Shown here piece after piece: positions 8,349 through 16,593 of a stretch of DNA of 64,000 nucleotides. The notes under the pieces are model-generated. The model searched no databases. It was given only the letters and a program-made list of their open reading frames with translations, and was not told the DNA's origin. Location of the stretch: positions 62,001 through 126,000 of the forward strand of contig CAWFYS010000013.1 in assembly GCA_963820075.1 (NCBI GenBank). The letters run 5' to 3'. Position 1 is the stretch's first letter, and each line of letters begins with the position of its first letter. Both the position numbers and the translations under genes were made by a program. The DNA is from Kumtagia sp963820075 (lineage in GTDB: Bacteria > Pseudomonadota > Alphaproteobacteria > Rhizobiales > Rhizobiaceae).

Positions 8349-9967
8349 GGCACCTCCGCGAATGGCTGCGCGCGATGGATCGCGGAATCGGGGAAGGTGA
8401 ACCAGTCGAGCGACAGGCCGTAGCGCTGCTGGTGGAAATCCTCCAGCCTGCGCACCATCGCGCCGTCCGTTGGCGGATCGAGCCGCAGCGCCTTGCCCCA
8501 GCGGTAATGCGTGACCTCGCCGTCCCTGACGACCAGATCGCCGTTCTTGAAGACGAGTGCGGCCGCGCCCAGCATTCTGGCGATGTCCTTGTCCTTCCGG
8601 TAGACCGCAACGTCGGCCAGCGCTCCCGGTCCAAGATGGCCGCGATCCTTCAGCCCGAGCAGTTTGGCCGGCGCGGCGCGCGTCATGATGGCGATTTCCT
8701 CGAACGTGTATTCGCGGTCGATCGAGGCAAGCGTCGACATCGCCAAGGCCGATCGCGAAAGCCCCGCCAGCATTTCATTGCGCCTGTCGCGGTTCATGAG
8801 CAGCTCGAACAATCTCGGATAGGTCGTGAACGGCGCGCCGTTGGGGTGGTCGGTGGTGAAGAACACCCGCCATGGATCGGTGACAAGCAGGAAAAGCTCC
8901 AGCCCGATGGCCCATTGCAGGGTGCCGTAATAATCCTGCCGGTAGCGGTACGGAACGATGCCGCCGCCATTGGCGTCGCCGTCATAAATCACGCTCTTGC
9001 GTGGGTGCGCCGAGCCGCGCGCCATGAACTGGCGCATCACATCGGAGGAAACGGTGACGGTCTGGCCGAACATCACCTGCCCGACATCTATGGTCACTTC
9101 CGGCGTGCCGTTCACCAGTTCCGCCAGTTGGGCGGCGGCGGACGAAAACCTGCGCTTTCCCTCCGTGCCATAGCCGTAGAATTGCAGATGGGCGAGATGC
9201 AGCTTCTGTCCCTCAGCCGCGGCGATCGTCGCGGCGGCCGTTTCGGCGGCTCCGGGAGCGCCGAGATTGTTGCAATGAACATGCAGCGGATGCGGGATGC
9301 CGAGCCGGTTCACCGCCGCCTGCAAGGTCTTCACGATCTTGCGCGAACTCACGCCATAGGAGGGCACGACGTCGTCCAGCGAAAACGTGCGGACATTCTC
9401 CTTGAAGGCGGCCGCGGCGCCGGCATTGATGACCTTGACGCCGAGCGCGCGGGTCGAGGCGACCGTCCATGCCACATAGTCCTCGATCATCCGAGGCGAG
9501 GCGTCGTCGCGGATCATCGACAGAAGGAAATCGTCATTGCCAAGGATGGCGAGCGTCGCCTTGTCGATGATCGGGATATCGGCAAGTTCGAGGTGGGTAT
9601 GGAGCGCGGCAGATGGAGACATCGCCGGTTCCACGACGGTGGTGAAGCCCATTCTGGCGTAGAGGCAGCCGGTCTGGAAGGTCGACCAGCCGGCATTGGA
9701 AAGCGGCGTGACGGCGGGGCGCGGACTATGCGCGGGGTGCTGCTCCGGAAGCAGCAGCCGTGCCGTGTTCACATTGCCGCCGCCGATATGCGAATGGATG
9801 TCGATGGCTCCGGCCATGACGATGCAGCCCGAAGCGTCGAAGGTCTGGTCGGCCTCACCGCCGGGTGGCGGCTCGACGATCGTCTCATCGCGGATCCAGA
9901 GGTCGCCCTTGCCGACGCGGCCGTTGACAGGATCGATGATGTCTCCGCCCGCGATCCTGGTCAGCAT
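8336..9967 (-). CDS. fhcA: Formyltransferase/hydrolase complex subunit A
   Basis: A 543-aa amidohydrolase-superfamily subunit, homologous to FmdA/FwdA, that hydrolyses formyl-methanofuran to formate. The metal-site HxH is seen in IDIHSHIGGGNV near residue 56, further ligands in HVHCNNLG, and the late Asp in FFTTDHPNGAPF. The length matches the family. Its start overlaps the end of fhcB by 7 bp and its end overlaps fhcD, giving one tight operon. Confidence 0.95.
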   Translation of the reverse strand: MLTRIAGGDIIDPVNGRVGKGDLWIRDETIVEPPPGGEADQTFDASGCIVMAGAIDIHSHIGGGNVNTARLLLPEQHPAHSPRPAVTPLSNAGWSTFQTGCLYARMGFTTVVEPAMSPSAALHTHLELADIPIIDKATLAILGNDDFLLSMIRDDASPRMIEDYVAWTVASTRALGVKVINAGAAAAFKENVRTFSLDDVVPSYGVSSRKIVKTLQAAVNRLGIPHPLHVHCNNLGAPGAAETAAATIAAAEGQKLHLAHLQFYGYGTEGKRRFSSAAAQLAELVNGTPEVTIDVGQVMFGQTVTVSSDVMRQFMARGSAHPRKSVIYDGDANGGGIVPYRYRQDYYGTLQWAIGLELFLLVTDPWRVFFTTDHPNGAPFTTYPRLFELLMNRDRRNEMLAGLSRSALAMSTLASIDREYTFEEIAIMTRAAPAKLLGLKDRGHLGPGALADVAVYRKDKDIARMLGAAALVFKNGDLVVRDGEVTHYRWGKALRLDPPTDGAMVRRLEDFHQQRYGLSLDWFTFPDSAIHRAQPFAEVPCRN

Positions 9968-11274
9968 GGCAGCGCCGCCCCGGCCGGCACATGGTCTGCT
10001 ATCAAGCGGATGACCGCCGCCGCCGAAGGCAGTGCAGAGGCGTCCGGCGCCTTTACCGAAACGAGGCTTCCCGTGAGGCTGGAATAGATGACCGCGTCAT
10101 GGTCGATGCCGGCTTCGCCGATCGCGATGGTGACGGCCGCGCCGGCAATCGGCTGCGCCGTTTTCGTGAGCGCGACGAGGCTGGTGCCTGTGTTTGGTTC
10201 GGCCGCTGCGTTTGGCTTGGAGGAGATCCACAGGTGGAAATCCGCTTCGCCGGCCGCGATCATGCGGGCGACATCGAAGCGCCACGGATCGTACTCGGGA
10301 AAGCCGCGCCCGAAGCCGGTCCTGGGCGGGAAGCCGCTGAGCCAGGTGGATGCAAGCACGCTGCCCCAGCCGCGGTCGCTCGCCGGCAGGTGCAGCCCCG
10401 AGGCACGCGCGGTCCGATTGATGTCGCTTATCAGCCCTTGCAGCATTTCCAGCGCGAGCCCGTCGCAGCCGTGGCCGGAGAAAATGAAGACCGGGAAGCG
10501 TGCGGCGGCGAGCGCGCTGGCGAAACGATCGAAATTCGAGACCGGGACCGCTACTTGCCGCCCCGCATATTGCGCCCGAAGCGCCGACAGCACGCCGTTC
10601 AGGCCGGCGCCGGTGTAGGAAAGAACAGGCTCCGAACTTGGGTTAGCGGGATCGCCGTTCGCCCCCCTCTCCGGCCGCTTCGCGGCCACCTCTCCCCCGC
10701 TTCGCAGGGGCGAGGAAACGCCGGCCGGACCGCTTGGCTCCCTTCCTCGCCCCCGCAGGGGGAGAGGTGGCTTGCGAAGCAAGCCGGAGAGGGGGGCACC
10801 GTCACCGTCACTTTCCGACAAAGCGGGTTCAGGCCCCTGACAGGAAAGAGCGGTCGCCTCATGGTCCCCGAGCGACGGCATTCTGGTTGCACCGTCACCG
10901 ACAAGGAAGAATTCTCGCCTCGCCGGGACAGGCAGGTCGGGAACCGTGGTCGCGAGTTCGCTGACCAGCCTGTCATGGGCTTCAGGCAATTTGCCGACGA
11001 TGACGACAAGGTCCGCGCGCCGGCTCGCTTCGCCGGGCGCGATGAACATGCCGCCCCGGTCGGTCAGCAGCGCAGTGTCCCGGGCGAGTGCGGCGCCATC
11101 GACATGGTCGTACGCGGCCCCGACCCGCTCGGCCAGCGCTATCGCGGCGCGCGTTCCGTGGACATCCGTATCGAAGGTGAAGACCGGGCACCGGCTGGAA
11201 AGCAGAAGCGTACCGGCTTGCTCGACTGCGCGCTCCACCAGCGCTTCCCGGCCGCCGATCCACGCAAGCGCCAT
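9961..11274 (-). CDS. fhcB: Formyltransferase/hydrolase complex subunit B with an in-frame repeat insertion
   Basis: A 437-aa subunit homologous to FmdB/FwdB, the tungsten/molybdenum subunit of archaeal formylmethanofuran dehydrogenase; in methylotrophs it has lost redox function. The N-terminal part (TDVHGTRAAIALAERVGA) and the C-terminal part (SNFDRFASALAAARFP, DPWRFDVARM) are family-like. Between them residues about 160-205 are Pro/Gly/Arg-rich and encoded by a palindromic DNA element at 10661-10797. The reading frame is kept through it, so a longer protein should be made. It is the first gene of fhcBADC-folP. Confidence 0.9.
   Translation of the reverse strand: MALAWIGGREALVERAVEQAGTLLLSSRCPVFTFDTDVHGTRAAIALAERVGAAYDHVDGAALARDTALLTDRGGMFIAPGEASRRADLVVIVGKLPEAHDRLVSELATTVPDLPVPARREFFLVGDGATRMPSLGDHEATALSCQGPEPALSESDGDGAPLSGLLRKPPLPLRGRGREPSGPAGVSSPLRSGGEVAAKRPERGANGDPANPSSEPVLSYTGAGLNGVLSALRAQYAGRQVAVPVSNFDRFASALAAARFPVFIFSGHGCDGLALEMLQGLISDINRTARASGLHLPASDRGWGSVLASTWLSGFPPRTGFGRGFPEYDPWRFDVARMIAAGEADFHLWISSKPNAAAEPNTGTSLVALTKTAQPIAGAAVTIAIGEAGIDHDAVIYSSLTGSLVSVKAPDASALPSAAAVIRLIADHVPAGAALPC
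10661..10797. repeat. Palindromic intergenic-type element inside fhcB
   Basis: The arms begin GCCCCCCTCTCCGG at 10661 and end CCGGAGAGGGGGGC at 10797. They are inverted imperfect copies of about 55 bp, with cacctctcccccgc / ggggggagaggtgg-type cores. The class is normally found between genes in rhizobia. Here it lies within the coding sequence and is translated in frame on the minus strand. Confidence 0.7.
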
Positions 11275-11588
11275 TCATCACACACTGCTTTCTGGTGCCG
11301 GGAAAACTCTAGCGCATCGGCCCGCAAATCGGAATCGATTTTCGGAAGGCACCATGCGCAAAACAATTCCATGCGTCGGCGCGAAGGCGTTCCGGCCTCG
11401 TCGCGCTCCACAAGAGCCGGGCAGCCAACCATTTCGGCCGCGAGCTTTCGCTCCATGGAGGCGCGCCCCCTCGGATCAAATCCTTGTCGGATGCTACACA
11501 AATACGCGGAGTCGCGCTGCTGCCAATTCCTATCGGGGTGACAGCAGGCCAAGGGTCCGCCCTGCGCTGTCGCCAGACTTTTGCCGTC
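11275..11588. other. Gene-free stretch with short hairpin repeats
   Basis: This lies between the fhcB start and the ammonia-lyase stop. It holds a rhizobial palindrome of the GCATCG...CGATTTTCGG...ATGCGC type at about 11311-11352. No open frame with a ribosome site or family resemblance was found. The fhc operon promoter should lie here, but no clear -35/-10 pair was recognised. Confidence 0.4.
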
Positions 11589-12563
11589 TCAGCGATCGCC
11601 GAGTAGAGTGCCGAGCAGTTTCAGGTCGATGTTGCCGCCGCTCAGCACCACGCCGACGCGCTTGGCCCTGGCGGCGATCGCCCCATGCAGGACGGCCGCC
11701 GCGCCGAGGCATCCCGTCGGTTCGACGATGATCTTCATGCGCTCGGCGAAAAACCTGACGGTCTCGATCAACTGATCGTCCGTGACCGTGACGATATCGG
11801 CGACATTCTGCTTTAGAATGGGAAAGTTATGATTGCCGATATGGGTGACGAGCGCGCCGTCGGCGATCGATTTCGGCACCGGAATGCGGACGATCCCGCC
11901 CTTGCGCAAGGATTGCTGGCCGTCATTGCCGGCTTCCGGTTCCACGCCGACGACGCCGCAGGACGGCGCCATGGCCCTAGCGCTGAGCGCGCTGCCGGCA
12001 AGCAGTCCGCCGCCGCCCAGCGGCACGACGAGCAGGTCAATTTCGCCGACCTCCTCGATCAGTTCCAGCGCCGCCGTTCCTTGTCCCGCGATGACGTCGG
12101 GGTGGTCGTATGGAGGGATCAGCGCCGCGCCCGTCCGGGCGGCAATGCCGCGGCAGATCGATTCGCGATCTTCGCTGTAGCGGTCATAGAAGACGATTTC
12201 GGCGCCATAGCCCCTGGTCGCGGCCAGCTTCATCGCCGGCGCATCCTTGGGCATGATGATGGTTGCCGAAATGCCATGCAGCCGGGCGGCGTAGGCGACC
12301 GCCTGGGCGTGGTTGCCGGAGGAGTAGGCGACGACACCGTTGGCCCGCACGGCCGGGTCGAGAGCAGCTATCGCATTGTAGGCGCCGCGAAACTTGAAGG
12401 CGCCGGCCCGCTGCAAATTCTCCGCCTTGAAAAAGACCGTCGCCCCAATTCTTTCGTCGGCCGTTCGCGAGGTCAGGACCGGCGTCCTGTGCGCCATGCC
12501 CGCTATTCGCTCGCGGGCCTTCAGCACGTCTTCAAAACTCGGGACGTAAAGCGAATCCGGCAT
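11589..12563 (-). CDS. PLP-dependent threonine/hydroxyaspartate ammonia-lyase family protein
   Basis: A 324-aa fold-type II PLP enzyme of the threonine dehydratase / serine racemase / threo-3-hydroxyaspartate ammonia-lyase group. The PLP lysine is in FKFRGAYNA near residue 57, the SSGNHAQAVA motif follows, and the glycine loop is PLGGGGLLAG. There is no C-terminal ACT domain, so it is the short catabolic form. Substrate cannot be decided from sequence. Start ATG 12563 is 3 bp after the deaminase stop, so the two genes are probably cotranscribed. Confidence 0.85.
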   Translation of the reverse strand: MPDSLYVPSFEDVLKARERIAGMAHRTPVLTSRTADERIGATVFFKAENLQRAGAFKFRGAYNAIAALDPAVRANGVVAYSSGNHAQAVAYAARLHGISATIIMPKDAPAMKLAATRGYGAEIVFYDRYSEDRESICRGIAARTGAALIPPYDHPDVIAGQGTAALELIEEVGEIDLLVVPLGGGGLLAGSALSARAMAPSCGVVGVEPEAGNDGQQSLRKGGIVRIPVPKSIADGALVTHIGNHNFPILKQNVADIVTVTDDQLIETVRFFAERMKIIVEPTGCLGAAAVLHGAIAARAKRVGVVLSGGNIDLKLLGTLLGDR

Positions 12564-12565
12564 GG

Positions 12566-13105
12566 TCACGAAGCATCCTCGGGCGCCCCTGCGGCGCGAC
12601 TCTGGTTCGCCGGCTTGGTCGCACTGTGGGAGCGACGGTGCAAGGCGCGAATCTCTTCCGCGAATTGCGGCACGGGGCCTTCGACAATCACATTGGGAGC
12701 GATCTCCTGAACCGGCAACGGCCGGACGGGAGGAGCGGAAACCCCTAATTCGGCAAGCCAGCCCATCAGTTGGCTTGAGGAGGCCGCATAGACGATGCGG
12801 CCGAGCCCGACCCAGCCATGCGCGGCGGCGCACATCGGGCAATGCTCTCCCGAGGTGAAAACGGTCGCCTTGGCGCGCTCCTGCGGCGTCATGTTGGCCG
12901 CGGCCCAACGGGCCAATTCGAATTCCGGATGACGTGTCTGATCGCCGCCGGCGATGCGATTGCGGTCCTCGGCAAGCACGGTTCCGTCGCCGGCGACGAG
13001 CACGGATCCGAACGGTTCGTCACTCGCCTCGAGGGCTTCCTTCGCCAACTCGATGCAGCGGCGCAAGTGCCTTAGTTCGACTTCATCCACCATGATTTTC
13101 ACCAT
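12566..13105 (-). CDS. Nucleoside/guanine deaminase-like protein
   Basis: A 179-aa member of the cytidine deaminase-like zinc hydrolase fold. The zinc site is seen as TRHPEFEL (His-x-Glu) and SGEHCPMCAAA (Cys-x-x-Cys). The C-terminal half from about residue 110 is longer than in small tRNA adenosine deaminases and fits the nucleoside/guanine deaminase type. The start is uncertain: ATG 13105, ATG 13093 or TTG 13123 are possible and none has a strong ribosome site. The downstream ammonia-lyase begins 3 bp after the stop. Confidence 0.8.
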   Translation of the reverse strand: MVKIMVDEVELRHLRRCIELAKEALEASDEPFGSVLVAGDGTVLAEDRNRIAGGDQTRHPEFELARWAAANMTPQERAKATVFTSGEHCPMCAAAHGWVGLGRIVYAASSSQLMGWLAELGVSAPPVRPLPVQEIAPNVIVEGPVPQFAEEIRALHRRSHSATKPANQSRAAGAPEDAS

Positions 13106-13335
13106 TTCGAATGGGAGCGTCAAAGCCTATTACGCCGTGCCCAAGCCGTAAACCAACAGGCGGTTGGCATGTCGGACGCAACGACGAGGCCGTGCCGAAT
13201 CTCGCCGAGAACTGTCTTGAAGCGATCGCGCTTCCGCCGAGAAAATCGGCAGTGTCGGCGGCGGAACTTTGTCCTACATTGGCGCAGCCAGTCCACCCTC
13301 GGGCTGGGTAAGTCATCAGACCCCTGAGAGAAGAG

Positions 13336-13995
13336 ATGAGCCAGCCTCAGACTTCCTCCGGCGCATCGGCAACCGTCGCATTCATAGACCTTGCCGGGTT
13401 CAGCGCCATTGCGGACGTCTATGGAGACGCATCCGCGATTGCTGTGCTCGAGATCTTCGAGAACATGGTCGGCGAGGCGCTTAGCGGCTATGAACCTCCG
13501 ATCAAATGGATCGGCGATGAGGCAATGCTGTCTTTTCCCGAGCCGGAAATGGCGATCCAGGCGCTTGGGATCCTGTTGCAGGCATGCCGCAAGGAACCAC
13601 GGCTGCCACTTACCAGGGCAGGGGTGAACCATGGGCCGGTTATCCGCAGGGCCGGTGACCTCTTTGGGTCAACCGTCAACATAGCGGCACGAATTGCGTC
13701 GCTTGCAGCTCCCGGTCAATTCCTTGCCACCCAACCCATTGCCGAGGCGGCTGCCGCCAAAGGCATTCAGGTGCGCGGTCTCGGAAAGGTGGCGTTGCGT
13801 TCGGTGGCCGGCGAAGTCCCTCTCTTTGAGATCGAGCTTTCGCCGTCACCTGACCCTGCCTGGATCGACCCCGTGTGCAAGATGCATGCTCCTTATGAAT
13901 CCTATCGGCGGGCCGCGCCGGAAGGGCCGTGGTTCTGTTCGCCGCGATGCGAGGAAGCATACCGAAAATCGCCGAAGACCTATCCGTTGCTCTGA
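13336..13995 (+). CDS. Class III adenylate/guanylate cyclase domain fused to a YHS domain
   Basis: A 219-aa protein with two parts. Residues about 12-165 are a class III nucleotide cyclase domain: metal aspartates in FIDLAGFSA and IGDEAMLSF, and the Asn/Arg pair in GSTVNIAARIASL, so it may be active. Residues about 175-219 resemble a YHS metal-binding domain (DPVCKMHAPYE, then FCSPRCEEAY). No membrane segment or sensor domain is seen N-terminal to the cyclase. It is a lone gene with no obvious operon partners. A metal-responsive cyclase is a guess from the fusion. Confidence 0.8.
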   Translation: MSQPQTSSGASATVAFIDLAGFSAIADVYGDASAIAVLEIFENMVGEALSGYEPPIKWIGDEAMLSFPEPEMAIQALGILLQACRKEPRLPLTRAGVNHGPVIRRAGDLFGSTVNIAARIASLAAPGQFLATQPIAEAAAAKGIQVRGLGKVALRSVAGEVPLFEIELSPSPDPAWIDPVCKMHAPYESYRRAAPEGPWFCSPRCEEAYRKSPKTYPLL

Positions 13996-14178
13996 CAACG
14001 GGCAGCGTGACGAGATTCGTCAGCAACACCGCCATAAGACACCAGGCCGACGTGAGGTCTGCAATTCTTCCGGAAGCTCGACCCGGGATAGTGCTCTTGC
14101 GCAACTTGCTCTAACCCGCAACAAATTCGGACCGGGCCACGTTTTGTACCAACGAGAACCGGGACGATGGAGAACGCA

Positions 14179-14649
14179 ATGGCAGACAAGGTGTCGATCA
14201 ACTCAACGAAGGTCGCAAAGAAGGTCGCCGCCAAGTCATCGGCCCGCAAGCCGACCCTTCTTTCAGGCGGCAATCCGCAGATCGCGAAGGGCGACGGCGA
14301 TGCCCCCGTGCAGGCCTACATCGCGGCCATGCCGGGCTGGAAAAGCGCCGTCGGGCGGCGCCTCGATGCGCTGATTGCGCGCACCGTCCCCGAGGTGCGC
14401 AAGGCGGTCAAATGGAACTCGCCCTTTTACGGCATGGAAGGGCAGGGCTGGTTCCTCAGCTATCATTGCTTCACGAAGTACATCAAAGTGGCGTTCTTCC
14501 GCGGCGCGGCGCTGCGTCCTCTCCCGCCCGGCAAGTCCAGGCAGAAAGAAGTGCGCTACCTCGACATCCATGAGGACGACCAACTCGACGAAGCCCAGTT
14601 CGCCGCCTGGGTGAAGCAGGCCAGCCAACTGCCCGGCGAACGCATGTGA
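14179..14649 (+). CDS. DUF1801 domain protein (first of a pair)
   Basis: A 156-aa cytoplasmic protein. After a basic Lys/Ala/Ser-rich N terminus, residues about 40-150 form a DUF1801 (YdhG-like) domain: KSAVGRRLDALIARTVPEV, KWNSPFYGMEG and a closing YLDIHEDDQLDE block. The biochemical role of the family is not known. ATG 14179 is chosen because GGAG lies 6-7 bases upstream; ATG 14167 is an alternative in frame. The next gene encodes a related protein, so this may be an old duplication. Confidence 0.75.
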   Translation: MADKVSINSTKVAKKVAAKSSARKPTLLSGGNPQIAKGDGDAPVQAYIAAMPGWKSAVGRRLDALIARTVPEVRKAVKWNSPFYGMEGQGWFLSYHCFTKYIKVAFFRGAALRPLPPGKSRQKEVRYLDIHEDDQLDEAQFAAWVKQASQLPGERM

Positions 14650-14742
14650 GCGGGAAGTAGCGTGCGCGCCAACCCTCTATGCAATGCCGAGGCGCGCCAA
14701 ACGTCGCAAACAAGGCCGCCGACAACACCCATGAGGAAAGCG

Positions 14743-15204
14743 ATGACAACCGTGAAAAATAGGAAGACCGACCCGAATGACGAAATAGCAGAAAACTCTC
14801 CCGCCCAACTGATCGATGCCAGAATCAAGGAGCTGAATGACTGGCGGGGCGAGATGCTCGCCCGGGTCCGAAGCCTCATCAGGCAGGCCGACCCCGAAAT
14901 GGTCGAGGCGTGGAAGTGGAGAGGCGTTCCGGTGTGGGAACATGCCGGAATCATCTGCACCGGCGAGACCTACAAGGCCGTCGTGAAGATGACCTTTGCC
15001 AGGGGCGCCTCGCTGGAGGACCCTTCGGGCCTGTTCAATTCCAGCCTCGAAGGCAACACAAGGCGTGCCATCGATATCCATGAGGGCGACGGAATTGATG
15101 AAGAGGCGTTGAAGGCGCTCGTTCGCGCCGCCGTGGCACTGAACATTTCGGCGCGCGCCAGCGATCGTCCCGCCCGCTCCCGCAAGAACCCAAAGAGCGC
15201 TTGA
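14743..15204 (+). CDS. DUF1801 domain protein (second of a pair)
   Basis: A 153-aa protein with the same domain as its upstream neighbour: ELNDWRGEMLARVRSLIRQ, WKWRGVPVWEHAGI, KMTFARGASLED and RRAIDIHEGDGIDE. Function unknown. The start ATG 14743 is preceded by GAGGAAAG, a good ribosome site; ATG 14731 is in frame but worse. The basic C-terminal tail (RPARSRKNPKSA) could bind nucleic acid, which is only a guess. Confidence 0.75.
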   Translation: MTTVKNRKTDPNDEIAENSPAQLIDARIKELNDWRGEMLARVRSLIRQADPEMVEAWKWRGVPVWEHAGIICTGETYKAVVKMTFARGASLEDPSGLFNSSLEGNTRRAIDIHEGDGIDEEALKALVRAAVALNISARASDRPARSRKNPKSA

Positions 15205-15311
15205 GATGCGCCTCCCCCAGCGAAGCATGGCGGCGGGAATGGGCCGAACGGCCATCGCGCTGCGGAGCCGTGACCTTGATCCAGCCCGGCTTCCTGCTAA
15301 TGCTCGCGCGC

Positions 15312-16067
15312 ATGGAATGGCGCGACGAAGGCATCATCCTCGGCACCCGCCGCCACGGCGAAACCAGCCTCATCCTTGAAGTGATGACGCGGGCGCATGG
15401 CCGCCATCTCGGCCTGGTGCGCGGCGGCCGTTCGCGCAAGCAGCAGCCGGTGCTGCAGGCCGGCAACCGCGTCGATCTCGTCTGGCGGGCCCGCCTCGAC
15501 GAGCATCTCGGCACCTTCCAGGCGGAAGCCCTGGAACTGAATGCCGCCCGCCTTTTCGACAGCGCCGCCGCCATTTTCGGCCTGCAGACGATCGCGGCGC
15601 ATCTGCGCCTCATGCCGGAGCGCGACGTCCATGCCGGCCTCTACGAGACGCTGGCGCTGCTGATCAGCCATCTCGACAAGCCTGTGCTTGCCGGCGAACT
15701 GGTCGCGCGCTTCGAACTGCTGGTGCTGGAAGAGCTTGGCTTCGGCCTTGACCTCGGCCAATGCGCGGTGACCGGGGCGCGCGCCGATCTTGTCTATGTC
15801 TCGCCGAAATCCGGCCGTGCCGTATCGCGCGAGGCGGGTGCTGCATGGGGCGACAAGATGCTGGCGCTGCCGGCGTTCCTGTCGGCCGGCCCCGGCCGGC
15901 GCGCCGACCCTGCTCAACTCGATCAGGCGTTCCGGCTTACCGGCTTCTTCCTCGCGCGGCATGTCTACGAGCCGCGCGGTTTCGCCGAACCCGAATCGCG
16001 GGCTGCGTTCCTTGCCGCCCTCCACAAGGCAACCGGCGCGGCCGCGCCAGGAGAAAACGCCGCATGA
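15312..16067 (+). CDS. recO: DNA repair protein RecO
   Basis: A 251-aa recombination mediator that with RecR loads RecA at gaps. The start ATG 15312 gives the canonical N terminus MEWRDEGIILGTRRHGETS; the frame is open further upstream but without family similarity. An OB-fold N domain is followed by helical segments (HAGLYETLALL, FELLVLEELGFGLDLGQCAVTG). The zinc cysteines of some RecOs are mostly missing, as is usual in this group. The stop overlaps the start of the thioesterase gene by 4 bp. Confidence 0.92.
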   Translation: MEWRDEGIILGTRRHGETSLILEVMTRAHGRHLGLVRGGRSRKQQPVLQAGNRVDLVWRARLDEHLGTFQAEALELNAARLFDSAAAIFGLQTIAAHLRLMPERDVHAGLYETLALLISHLDKPVLAGELVARFELLVLEELGFGLDLGQCAVTGARADLVYVSPKSGRAVSREAGAAWGDKMLALPAFLSAGPGRRADPAQLDQAFRLTGFFLARHVYEPRGFAEPESRAAFLAALHKATGAAAPGENAA

Positions 16068-16582
16068 GCGAAGTCGAACTTTATCCCGGCAATTTCTCGC
16101 GACTCGGCCTGGGTGTGATCCCGCGCGAGGAACTGGCGCGCCACAGCGGGCTCGTCCTGCTGCGCCGGCTGATCGCCGGCGAGTATCCTGCCCCGCCAAT
16201 GGCGGGCACGCTCAATTTCGGCCTGACCGAGGTCGACCATGGCAGGGCGGTGTTTCGCGGGGTGCCCAACGAGCGCCACCTCAACCCGCTGGGTGCGGTT
16301 CATGGCGGATGGGCGGCGACCATCATGGATTCAGCCCTCGGCTGCGCCGTCCATACCACGATGGAAATCGGCGAGGCCTACACTACCGCCGAATTCAAGG
16401 TGAATCTGCTGCGCCCGATCACGCCCGGCACCGGCGAAGTCGTCTGCGAGAGCCGCGTCGTCCACCGGGGCCGGACGCTAGCCGTTTCGGAAGCGACACT
16501 GAAGGACAAGGCCGGCAAGCTGCTGGCATTCGGCACCGAAACCTGTTCCATCTTCCCCGTCGCCAACCTGCACCGCCGGTAA
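16064..16582 (+). CDS. PaaI-family hotdog thioesterase
   Basis: A 172-aa hotdog-fold acyl-CoA thioesterase. The diagnostic segment is HLNPLGAVHGGWAATIMDSALG around residues 68-90, with the HGG catalytic loop. The later stretch TTAEFKVNLLRPITPGTG is also typical. The start overlaps the recO stop, so it is probably cotranscribed with recO, though the functional link is unclear. The acyl substrate cannot be read from sequence. Confidence 0.88.
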   Translation: MSEVELYPGNFSRLGLGVIPREELARHSGLVLLRRLIAGEYPAPPMAGTLNFGLTEVDHGRAVFRGVPNERHLNPLGAVHGGWAATIMDSALGCAVHTTMEIGEAYTTAEFKVNLLRPITPGTGEVVCESRVVHRGRTLAVSEATLKDKAGKLLAFGTETCSIFPVANLHRR

Positions 16583-16593
16583 GCCGGCGCCTA

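Noticed and set aside
8375..10087. Long open frame on + opposite fhcA (about 570 codons)
   Set aside because: It lies antisense to a strongly conserved fhcA and has no family resemblance; high GC opens the frame by chance.
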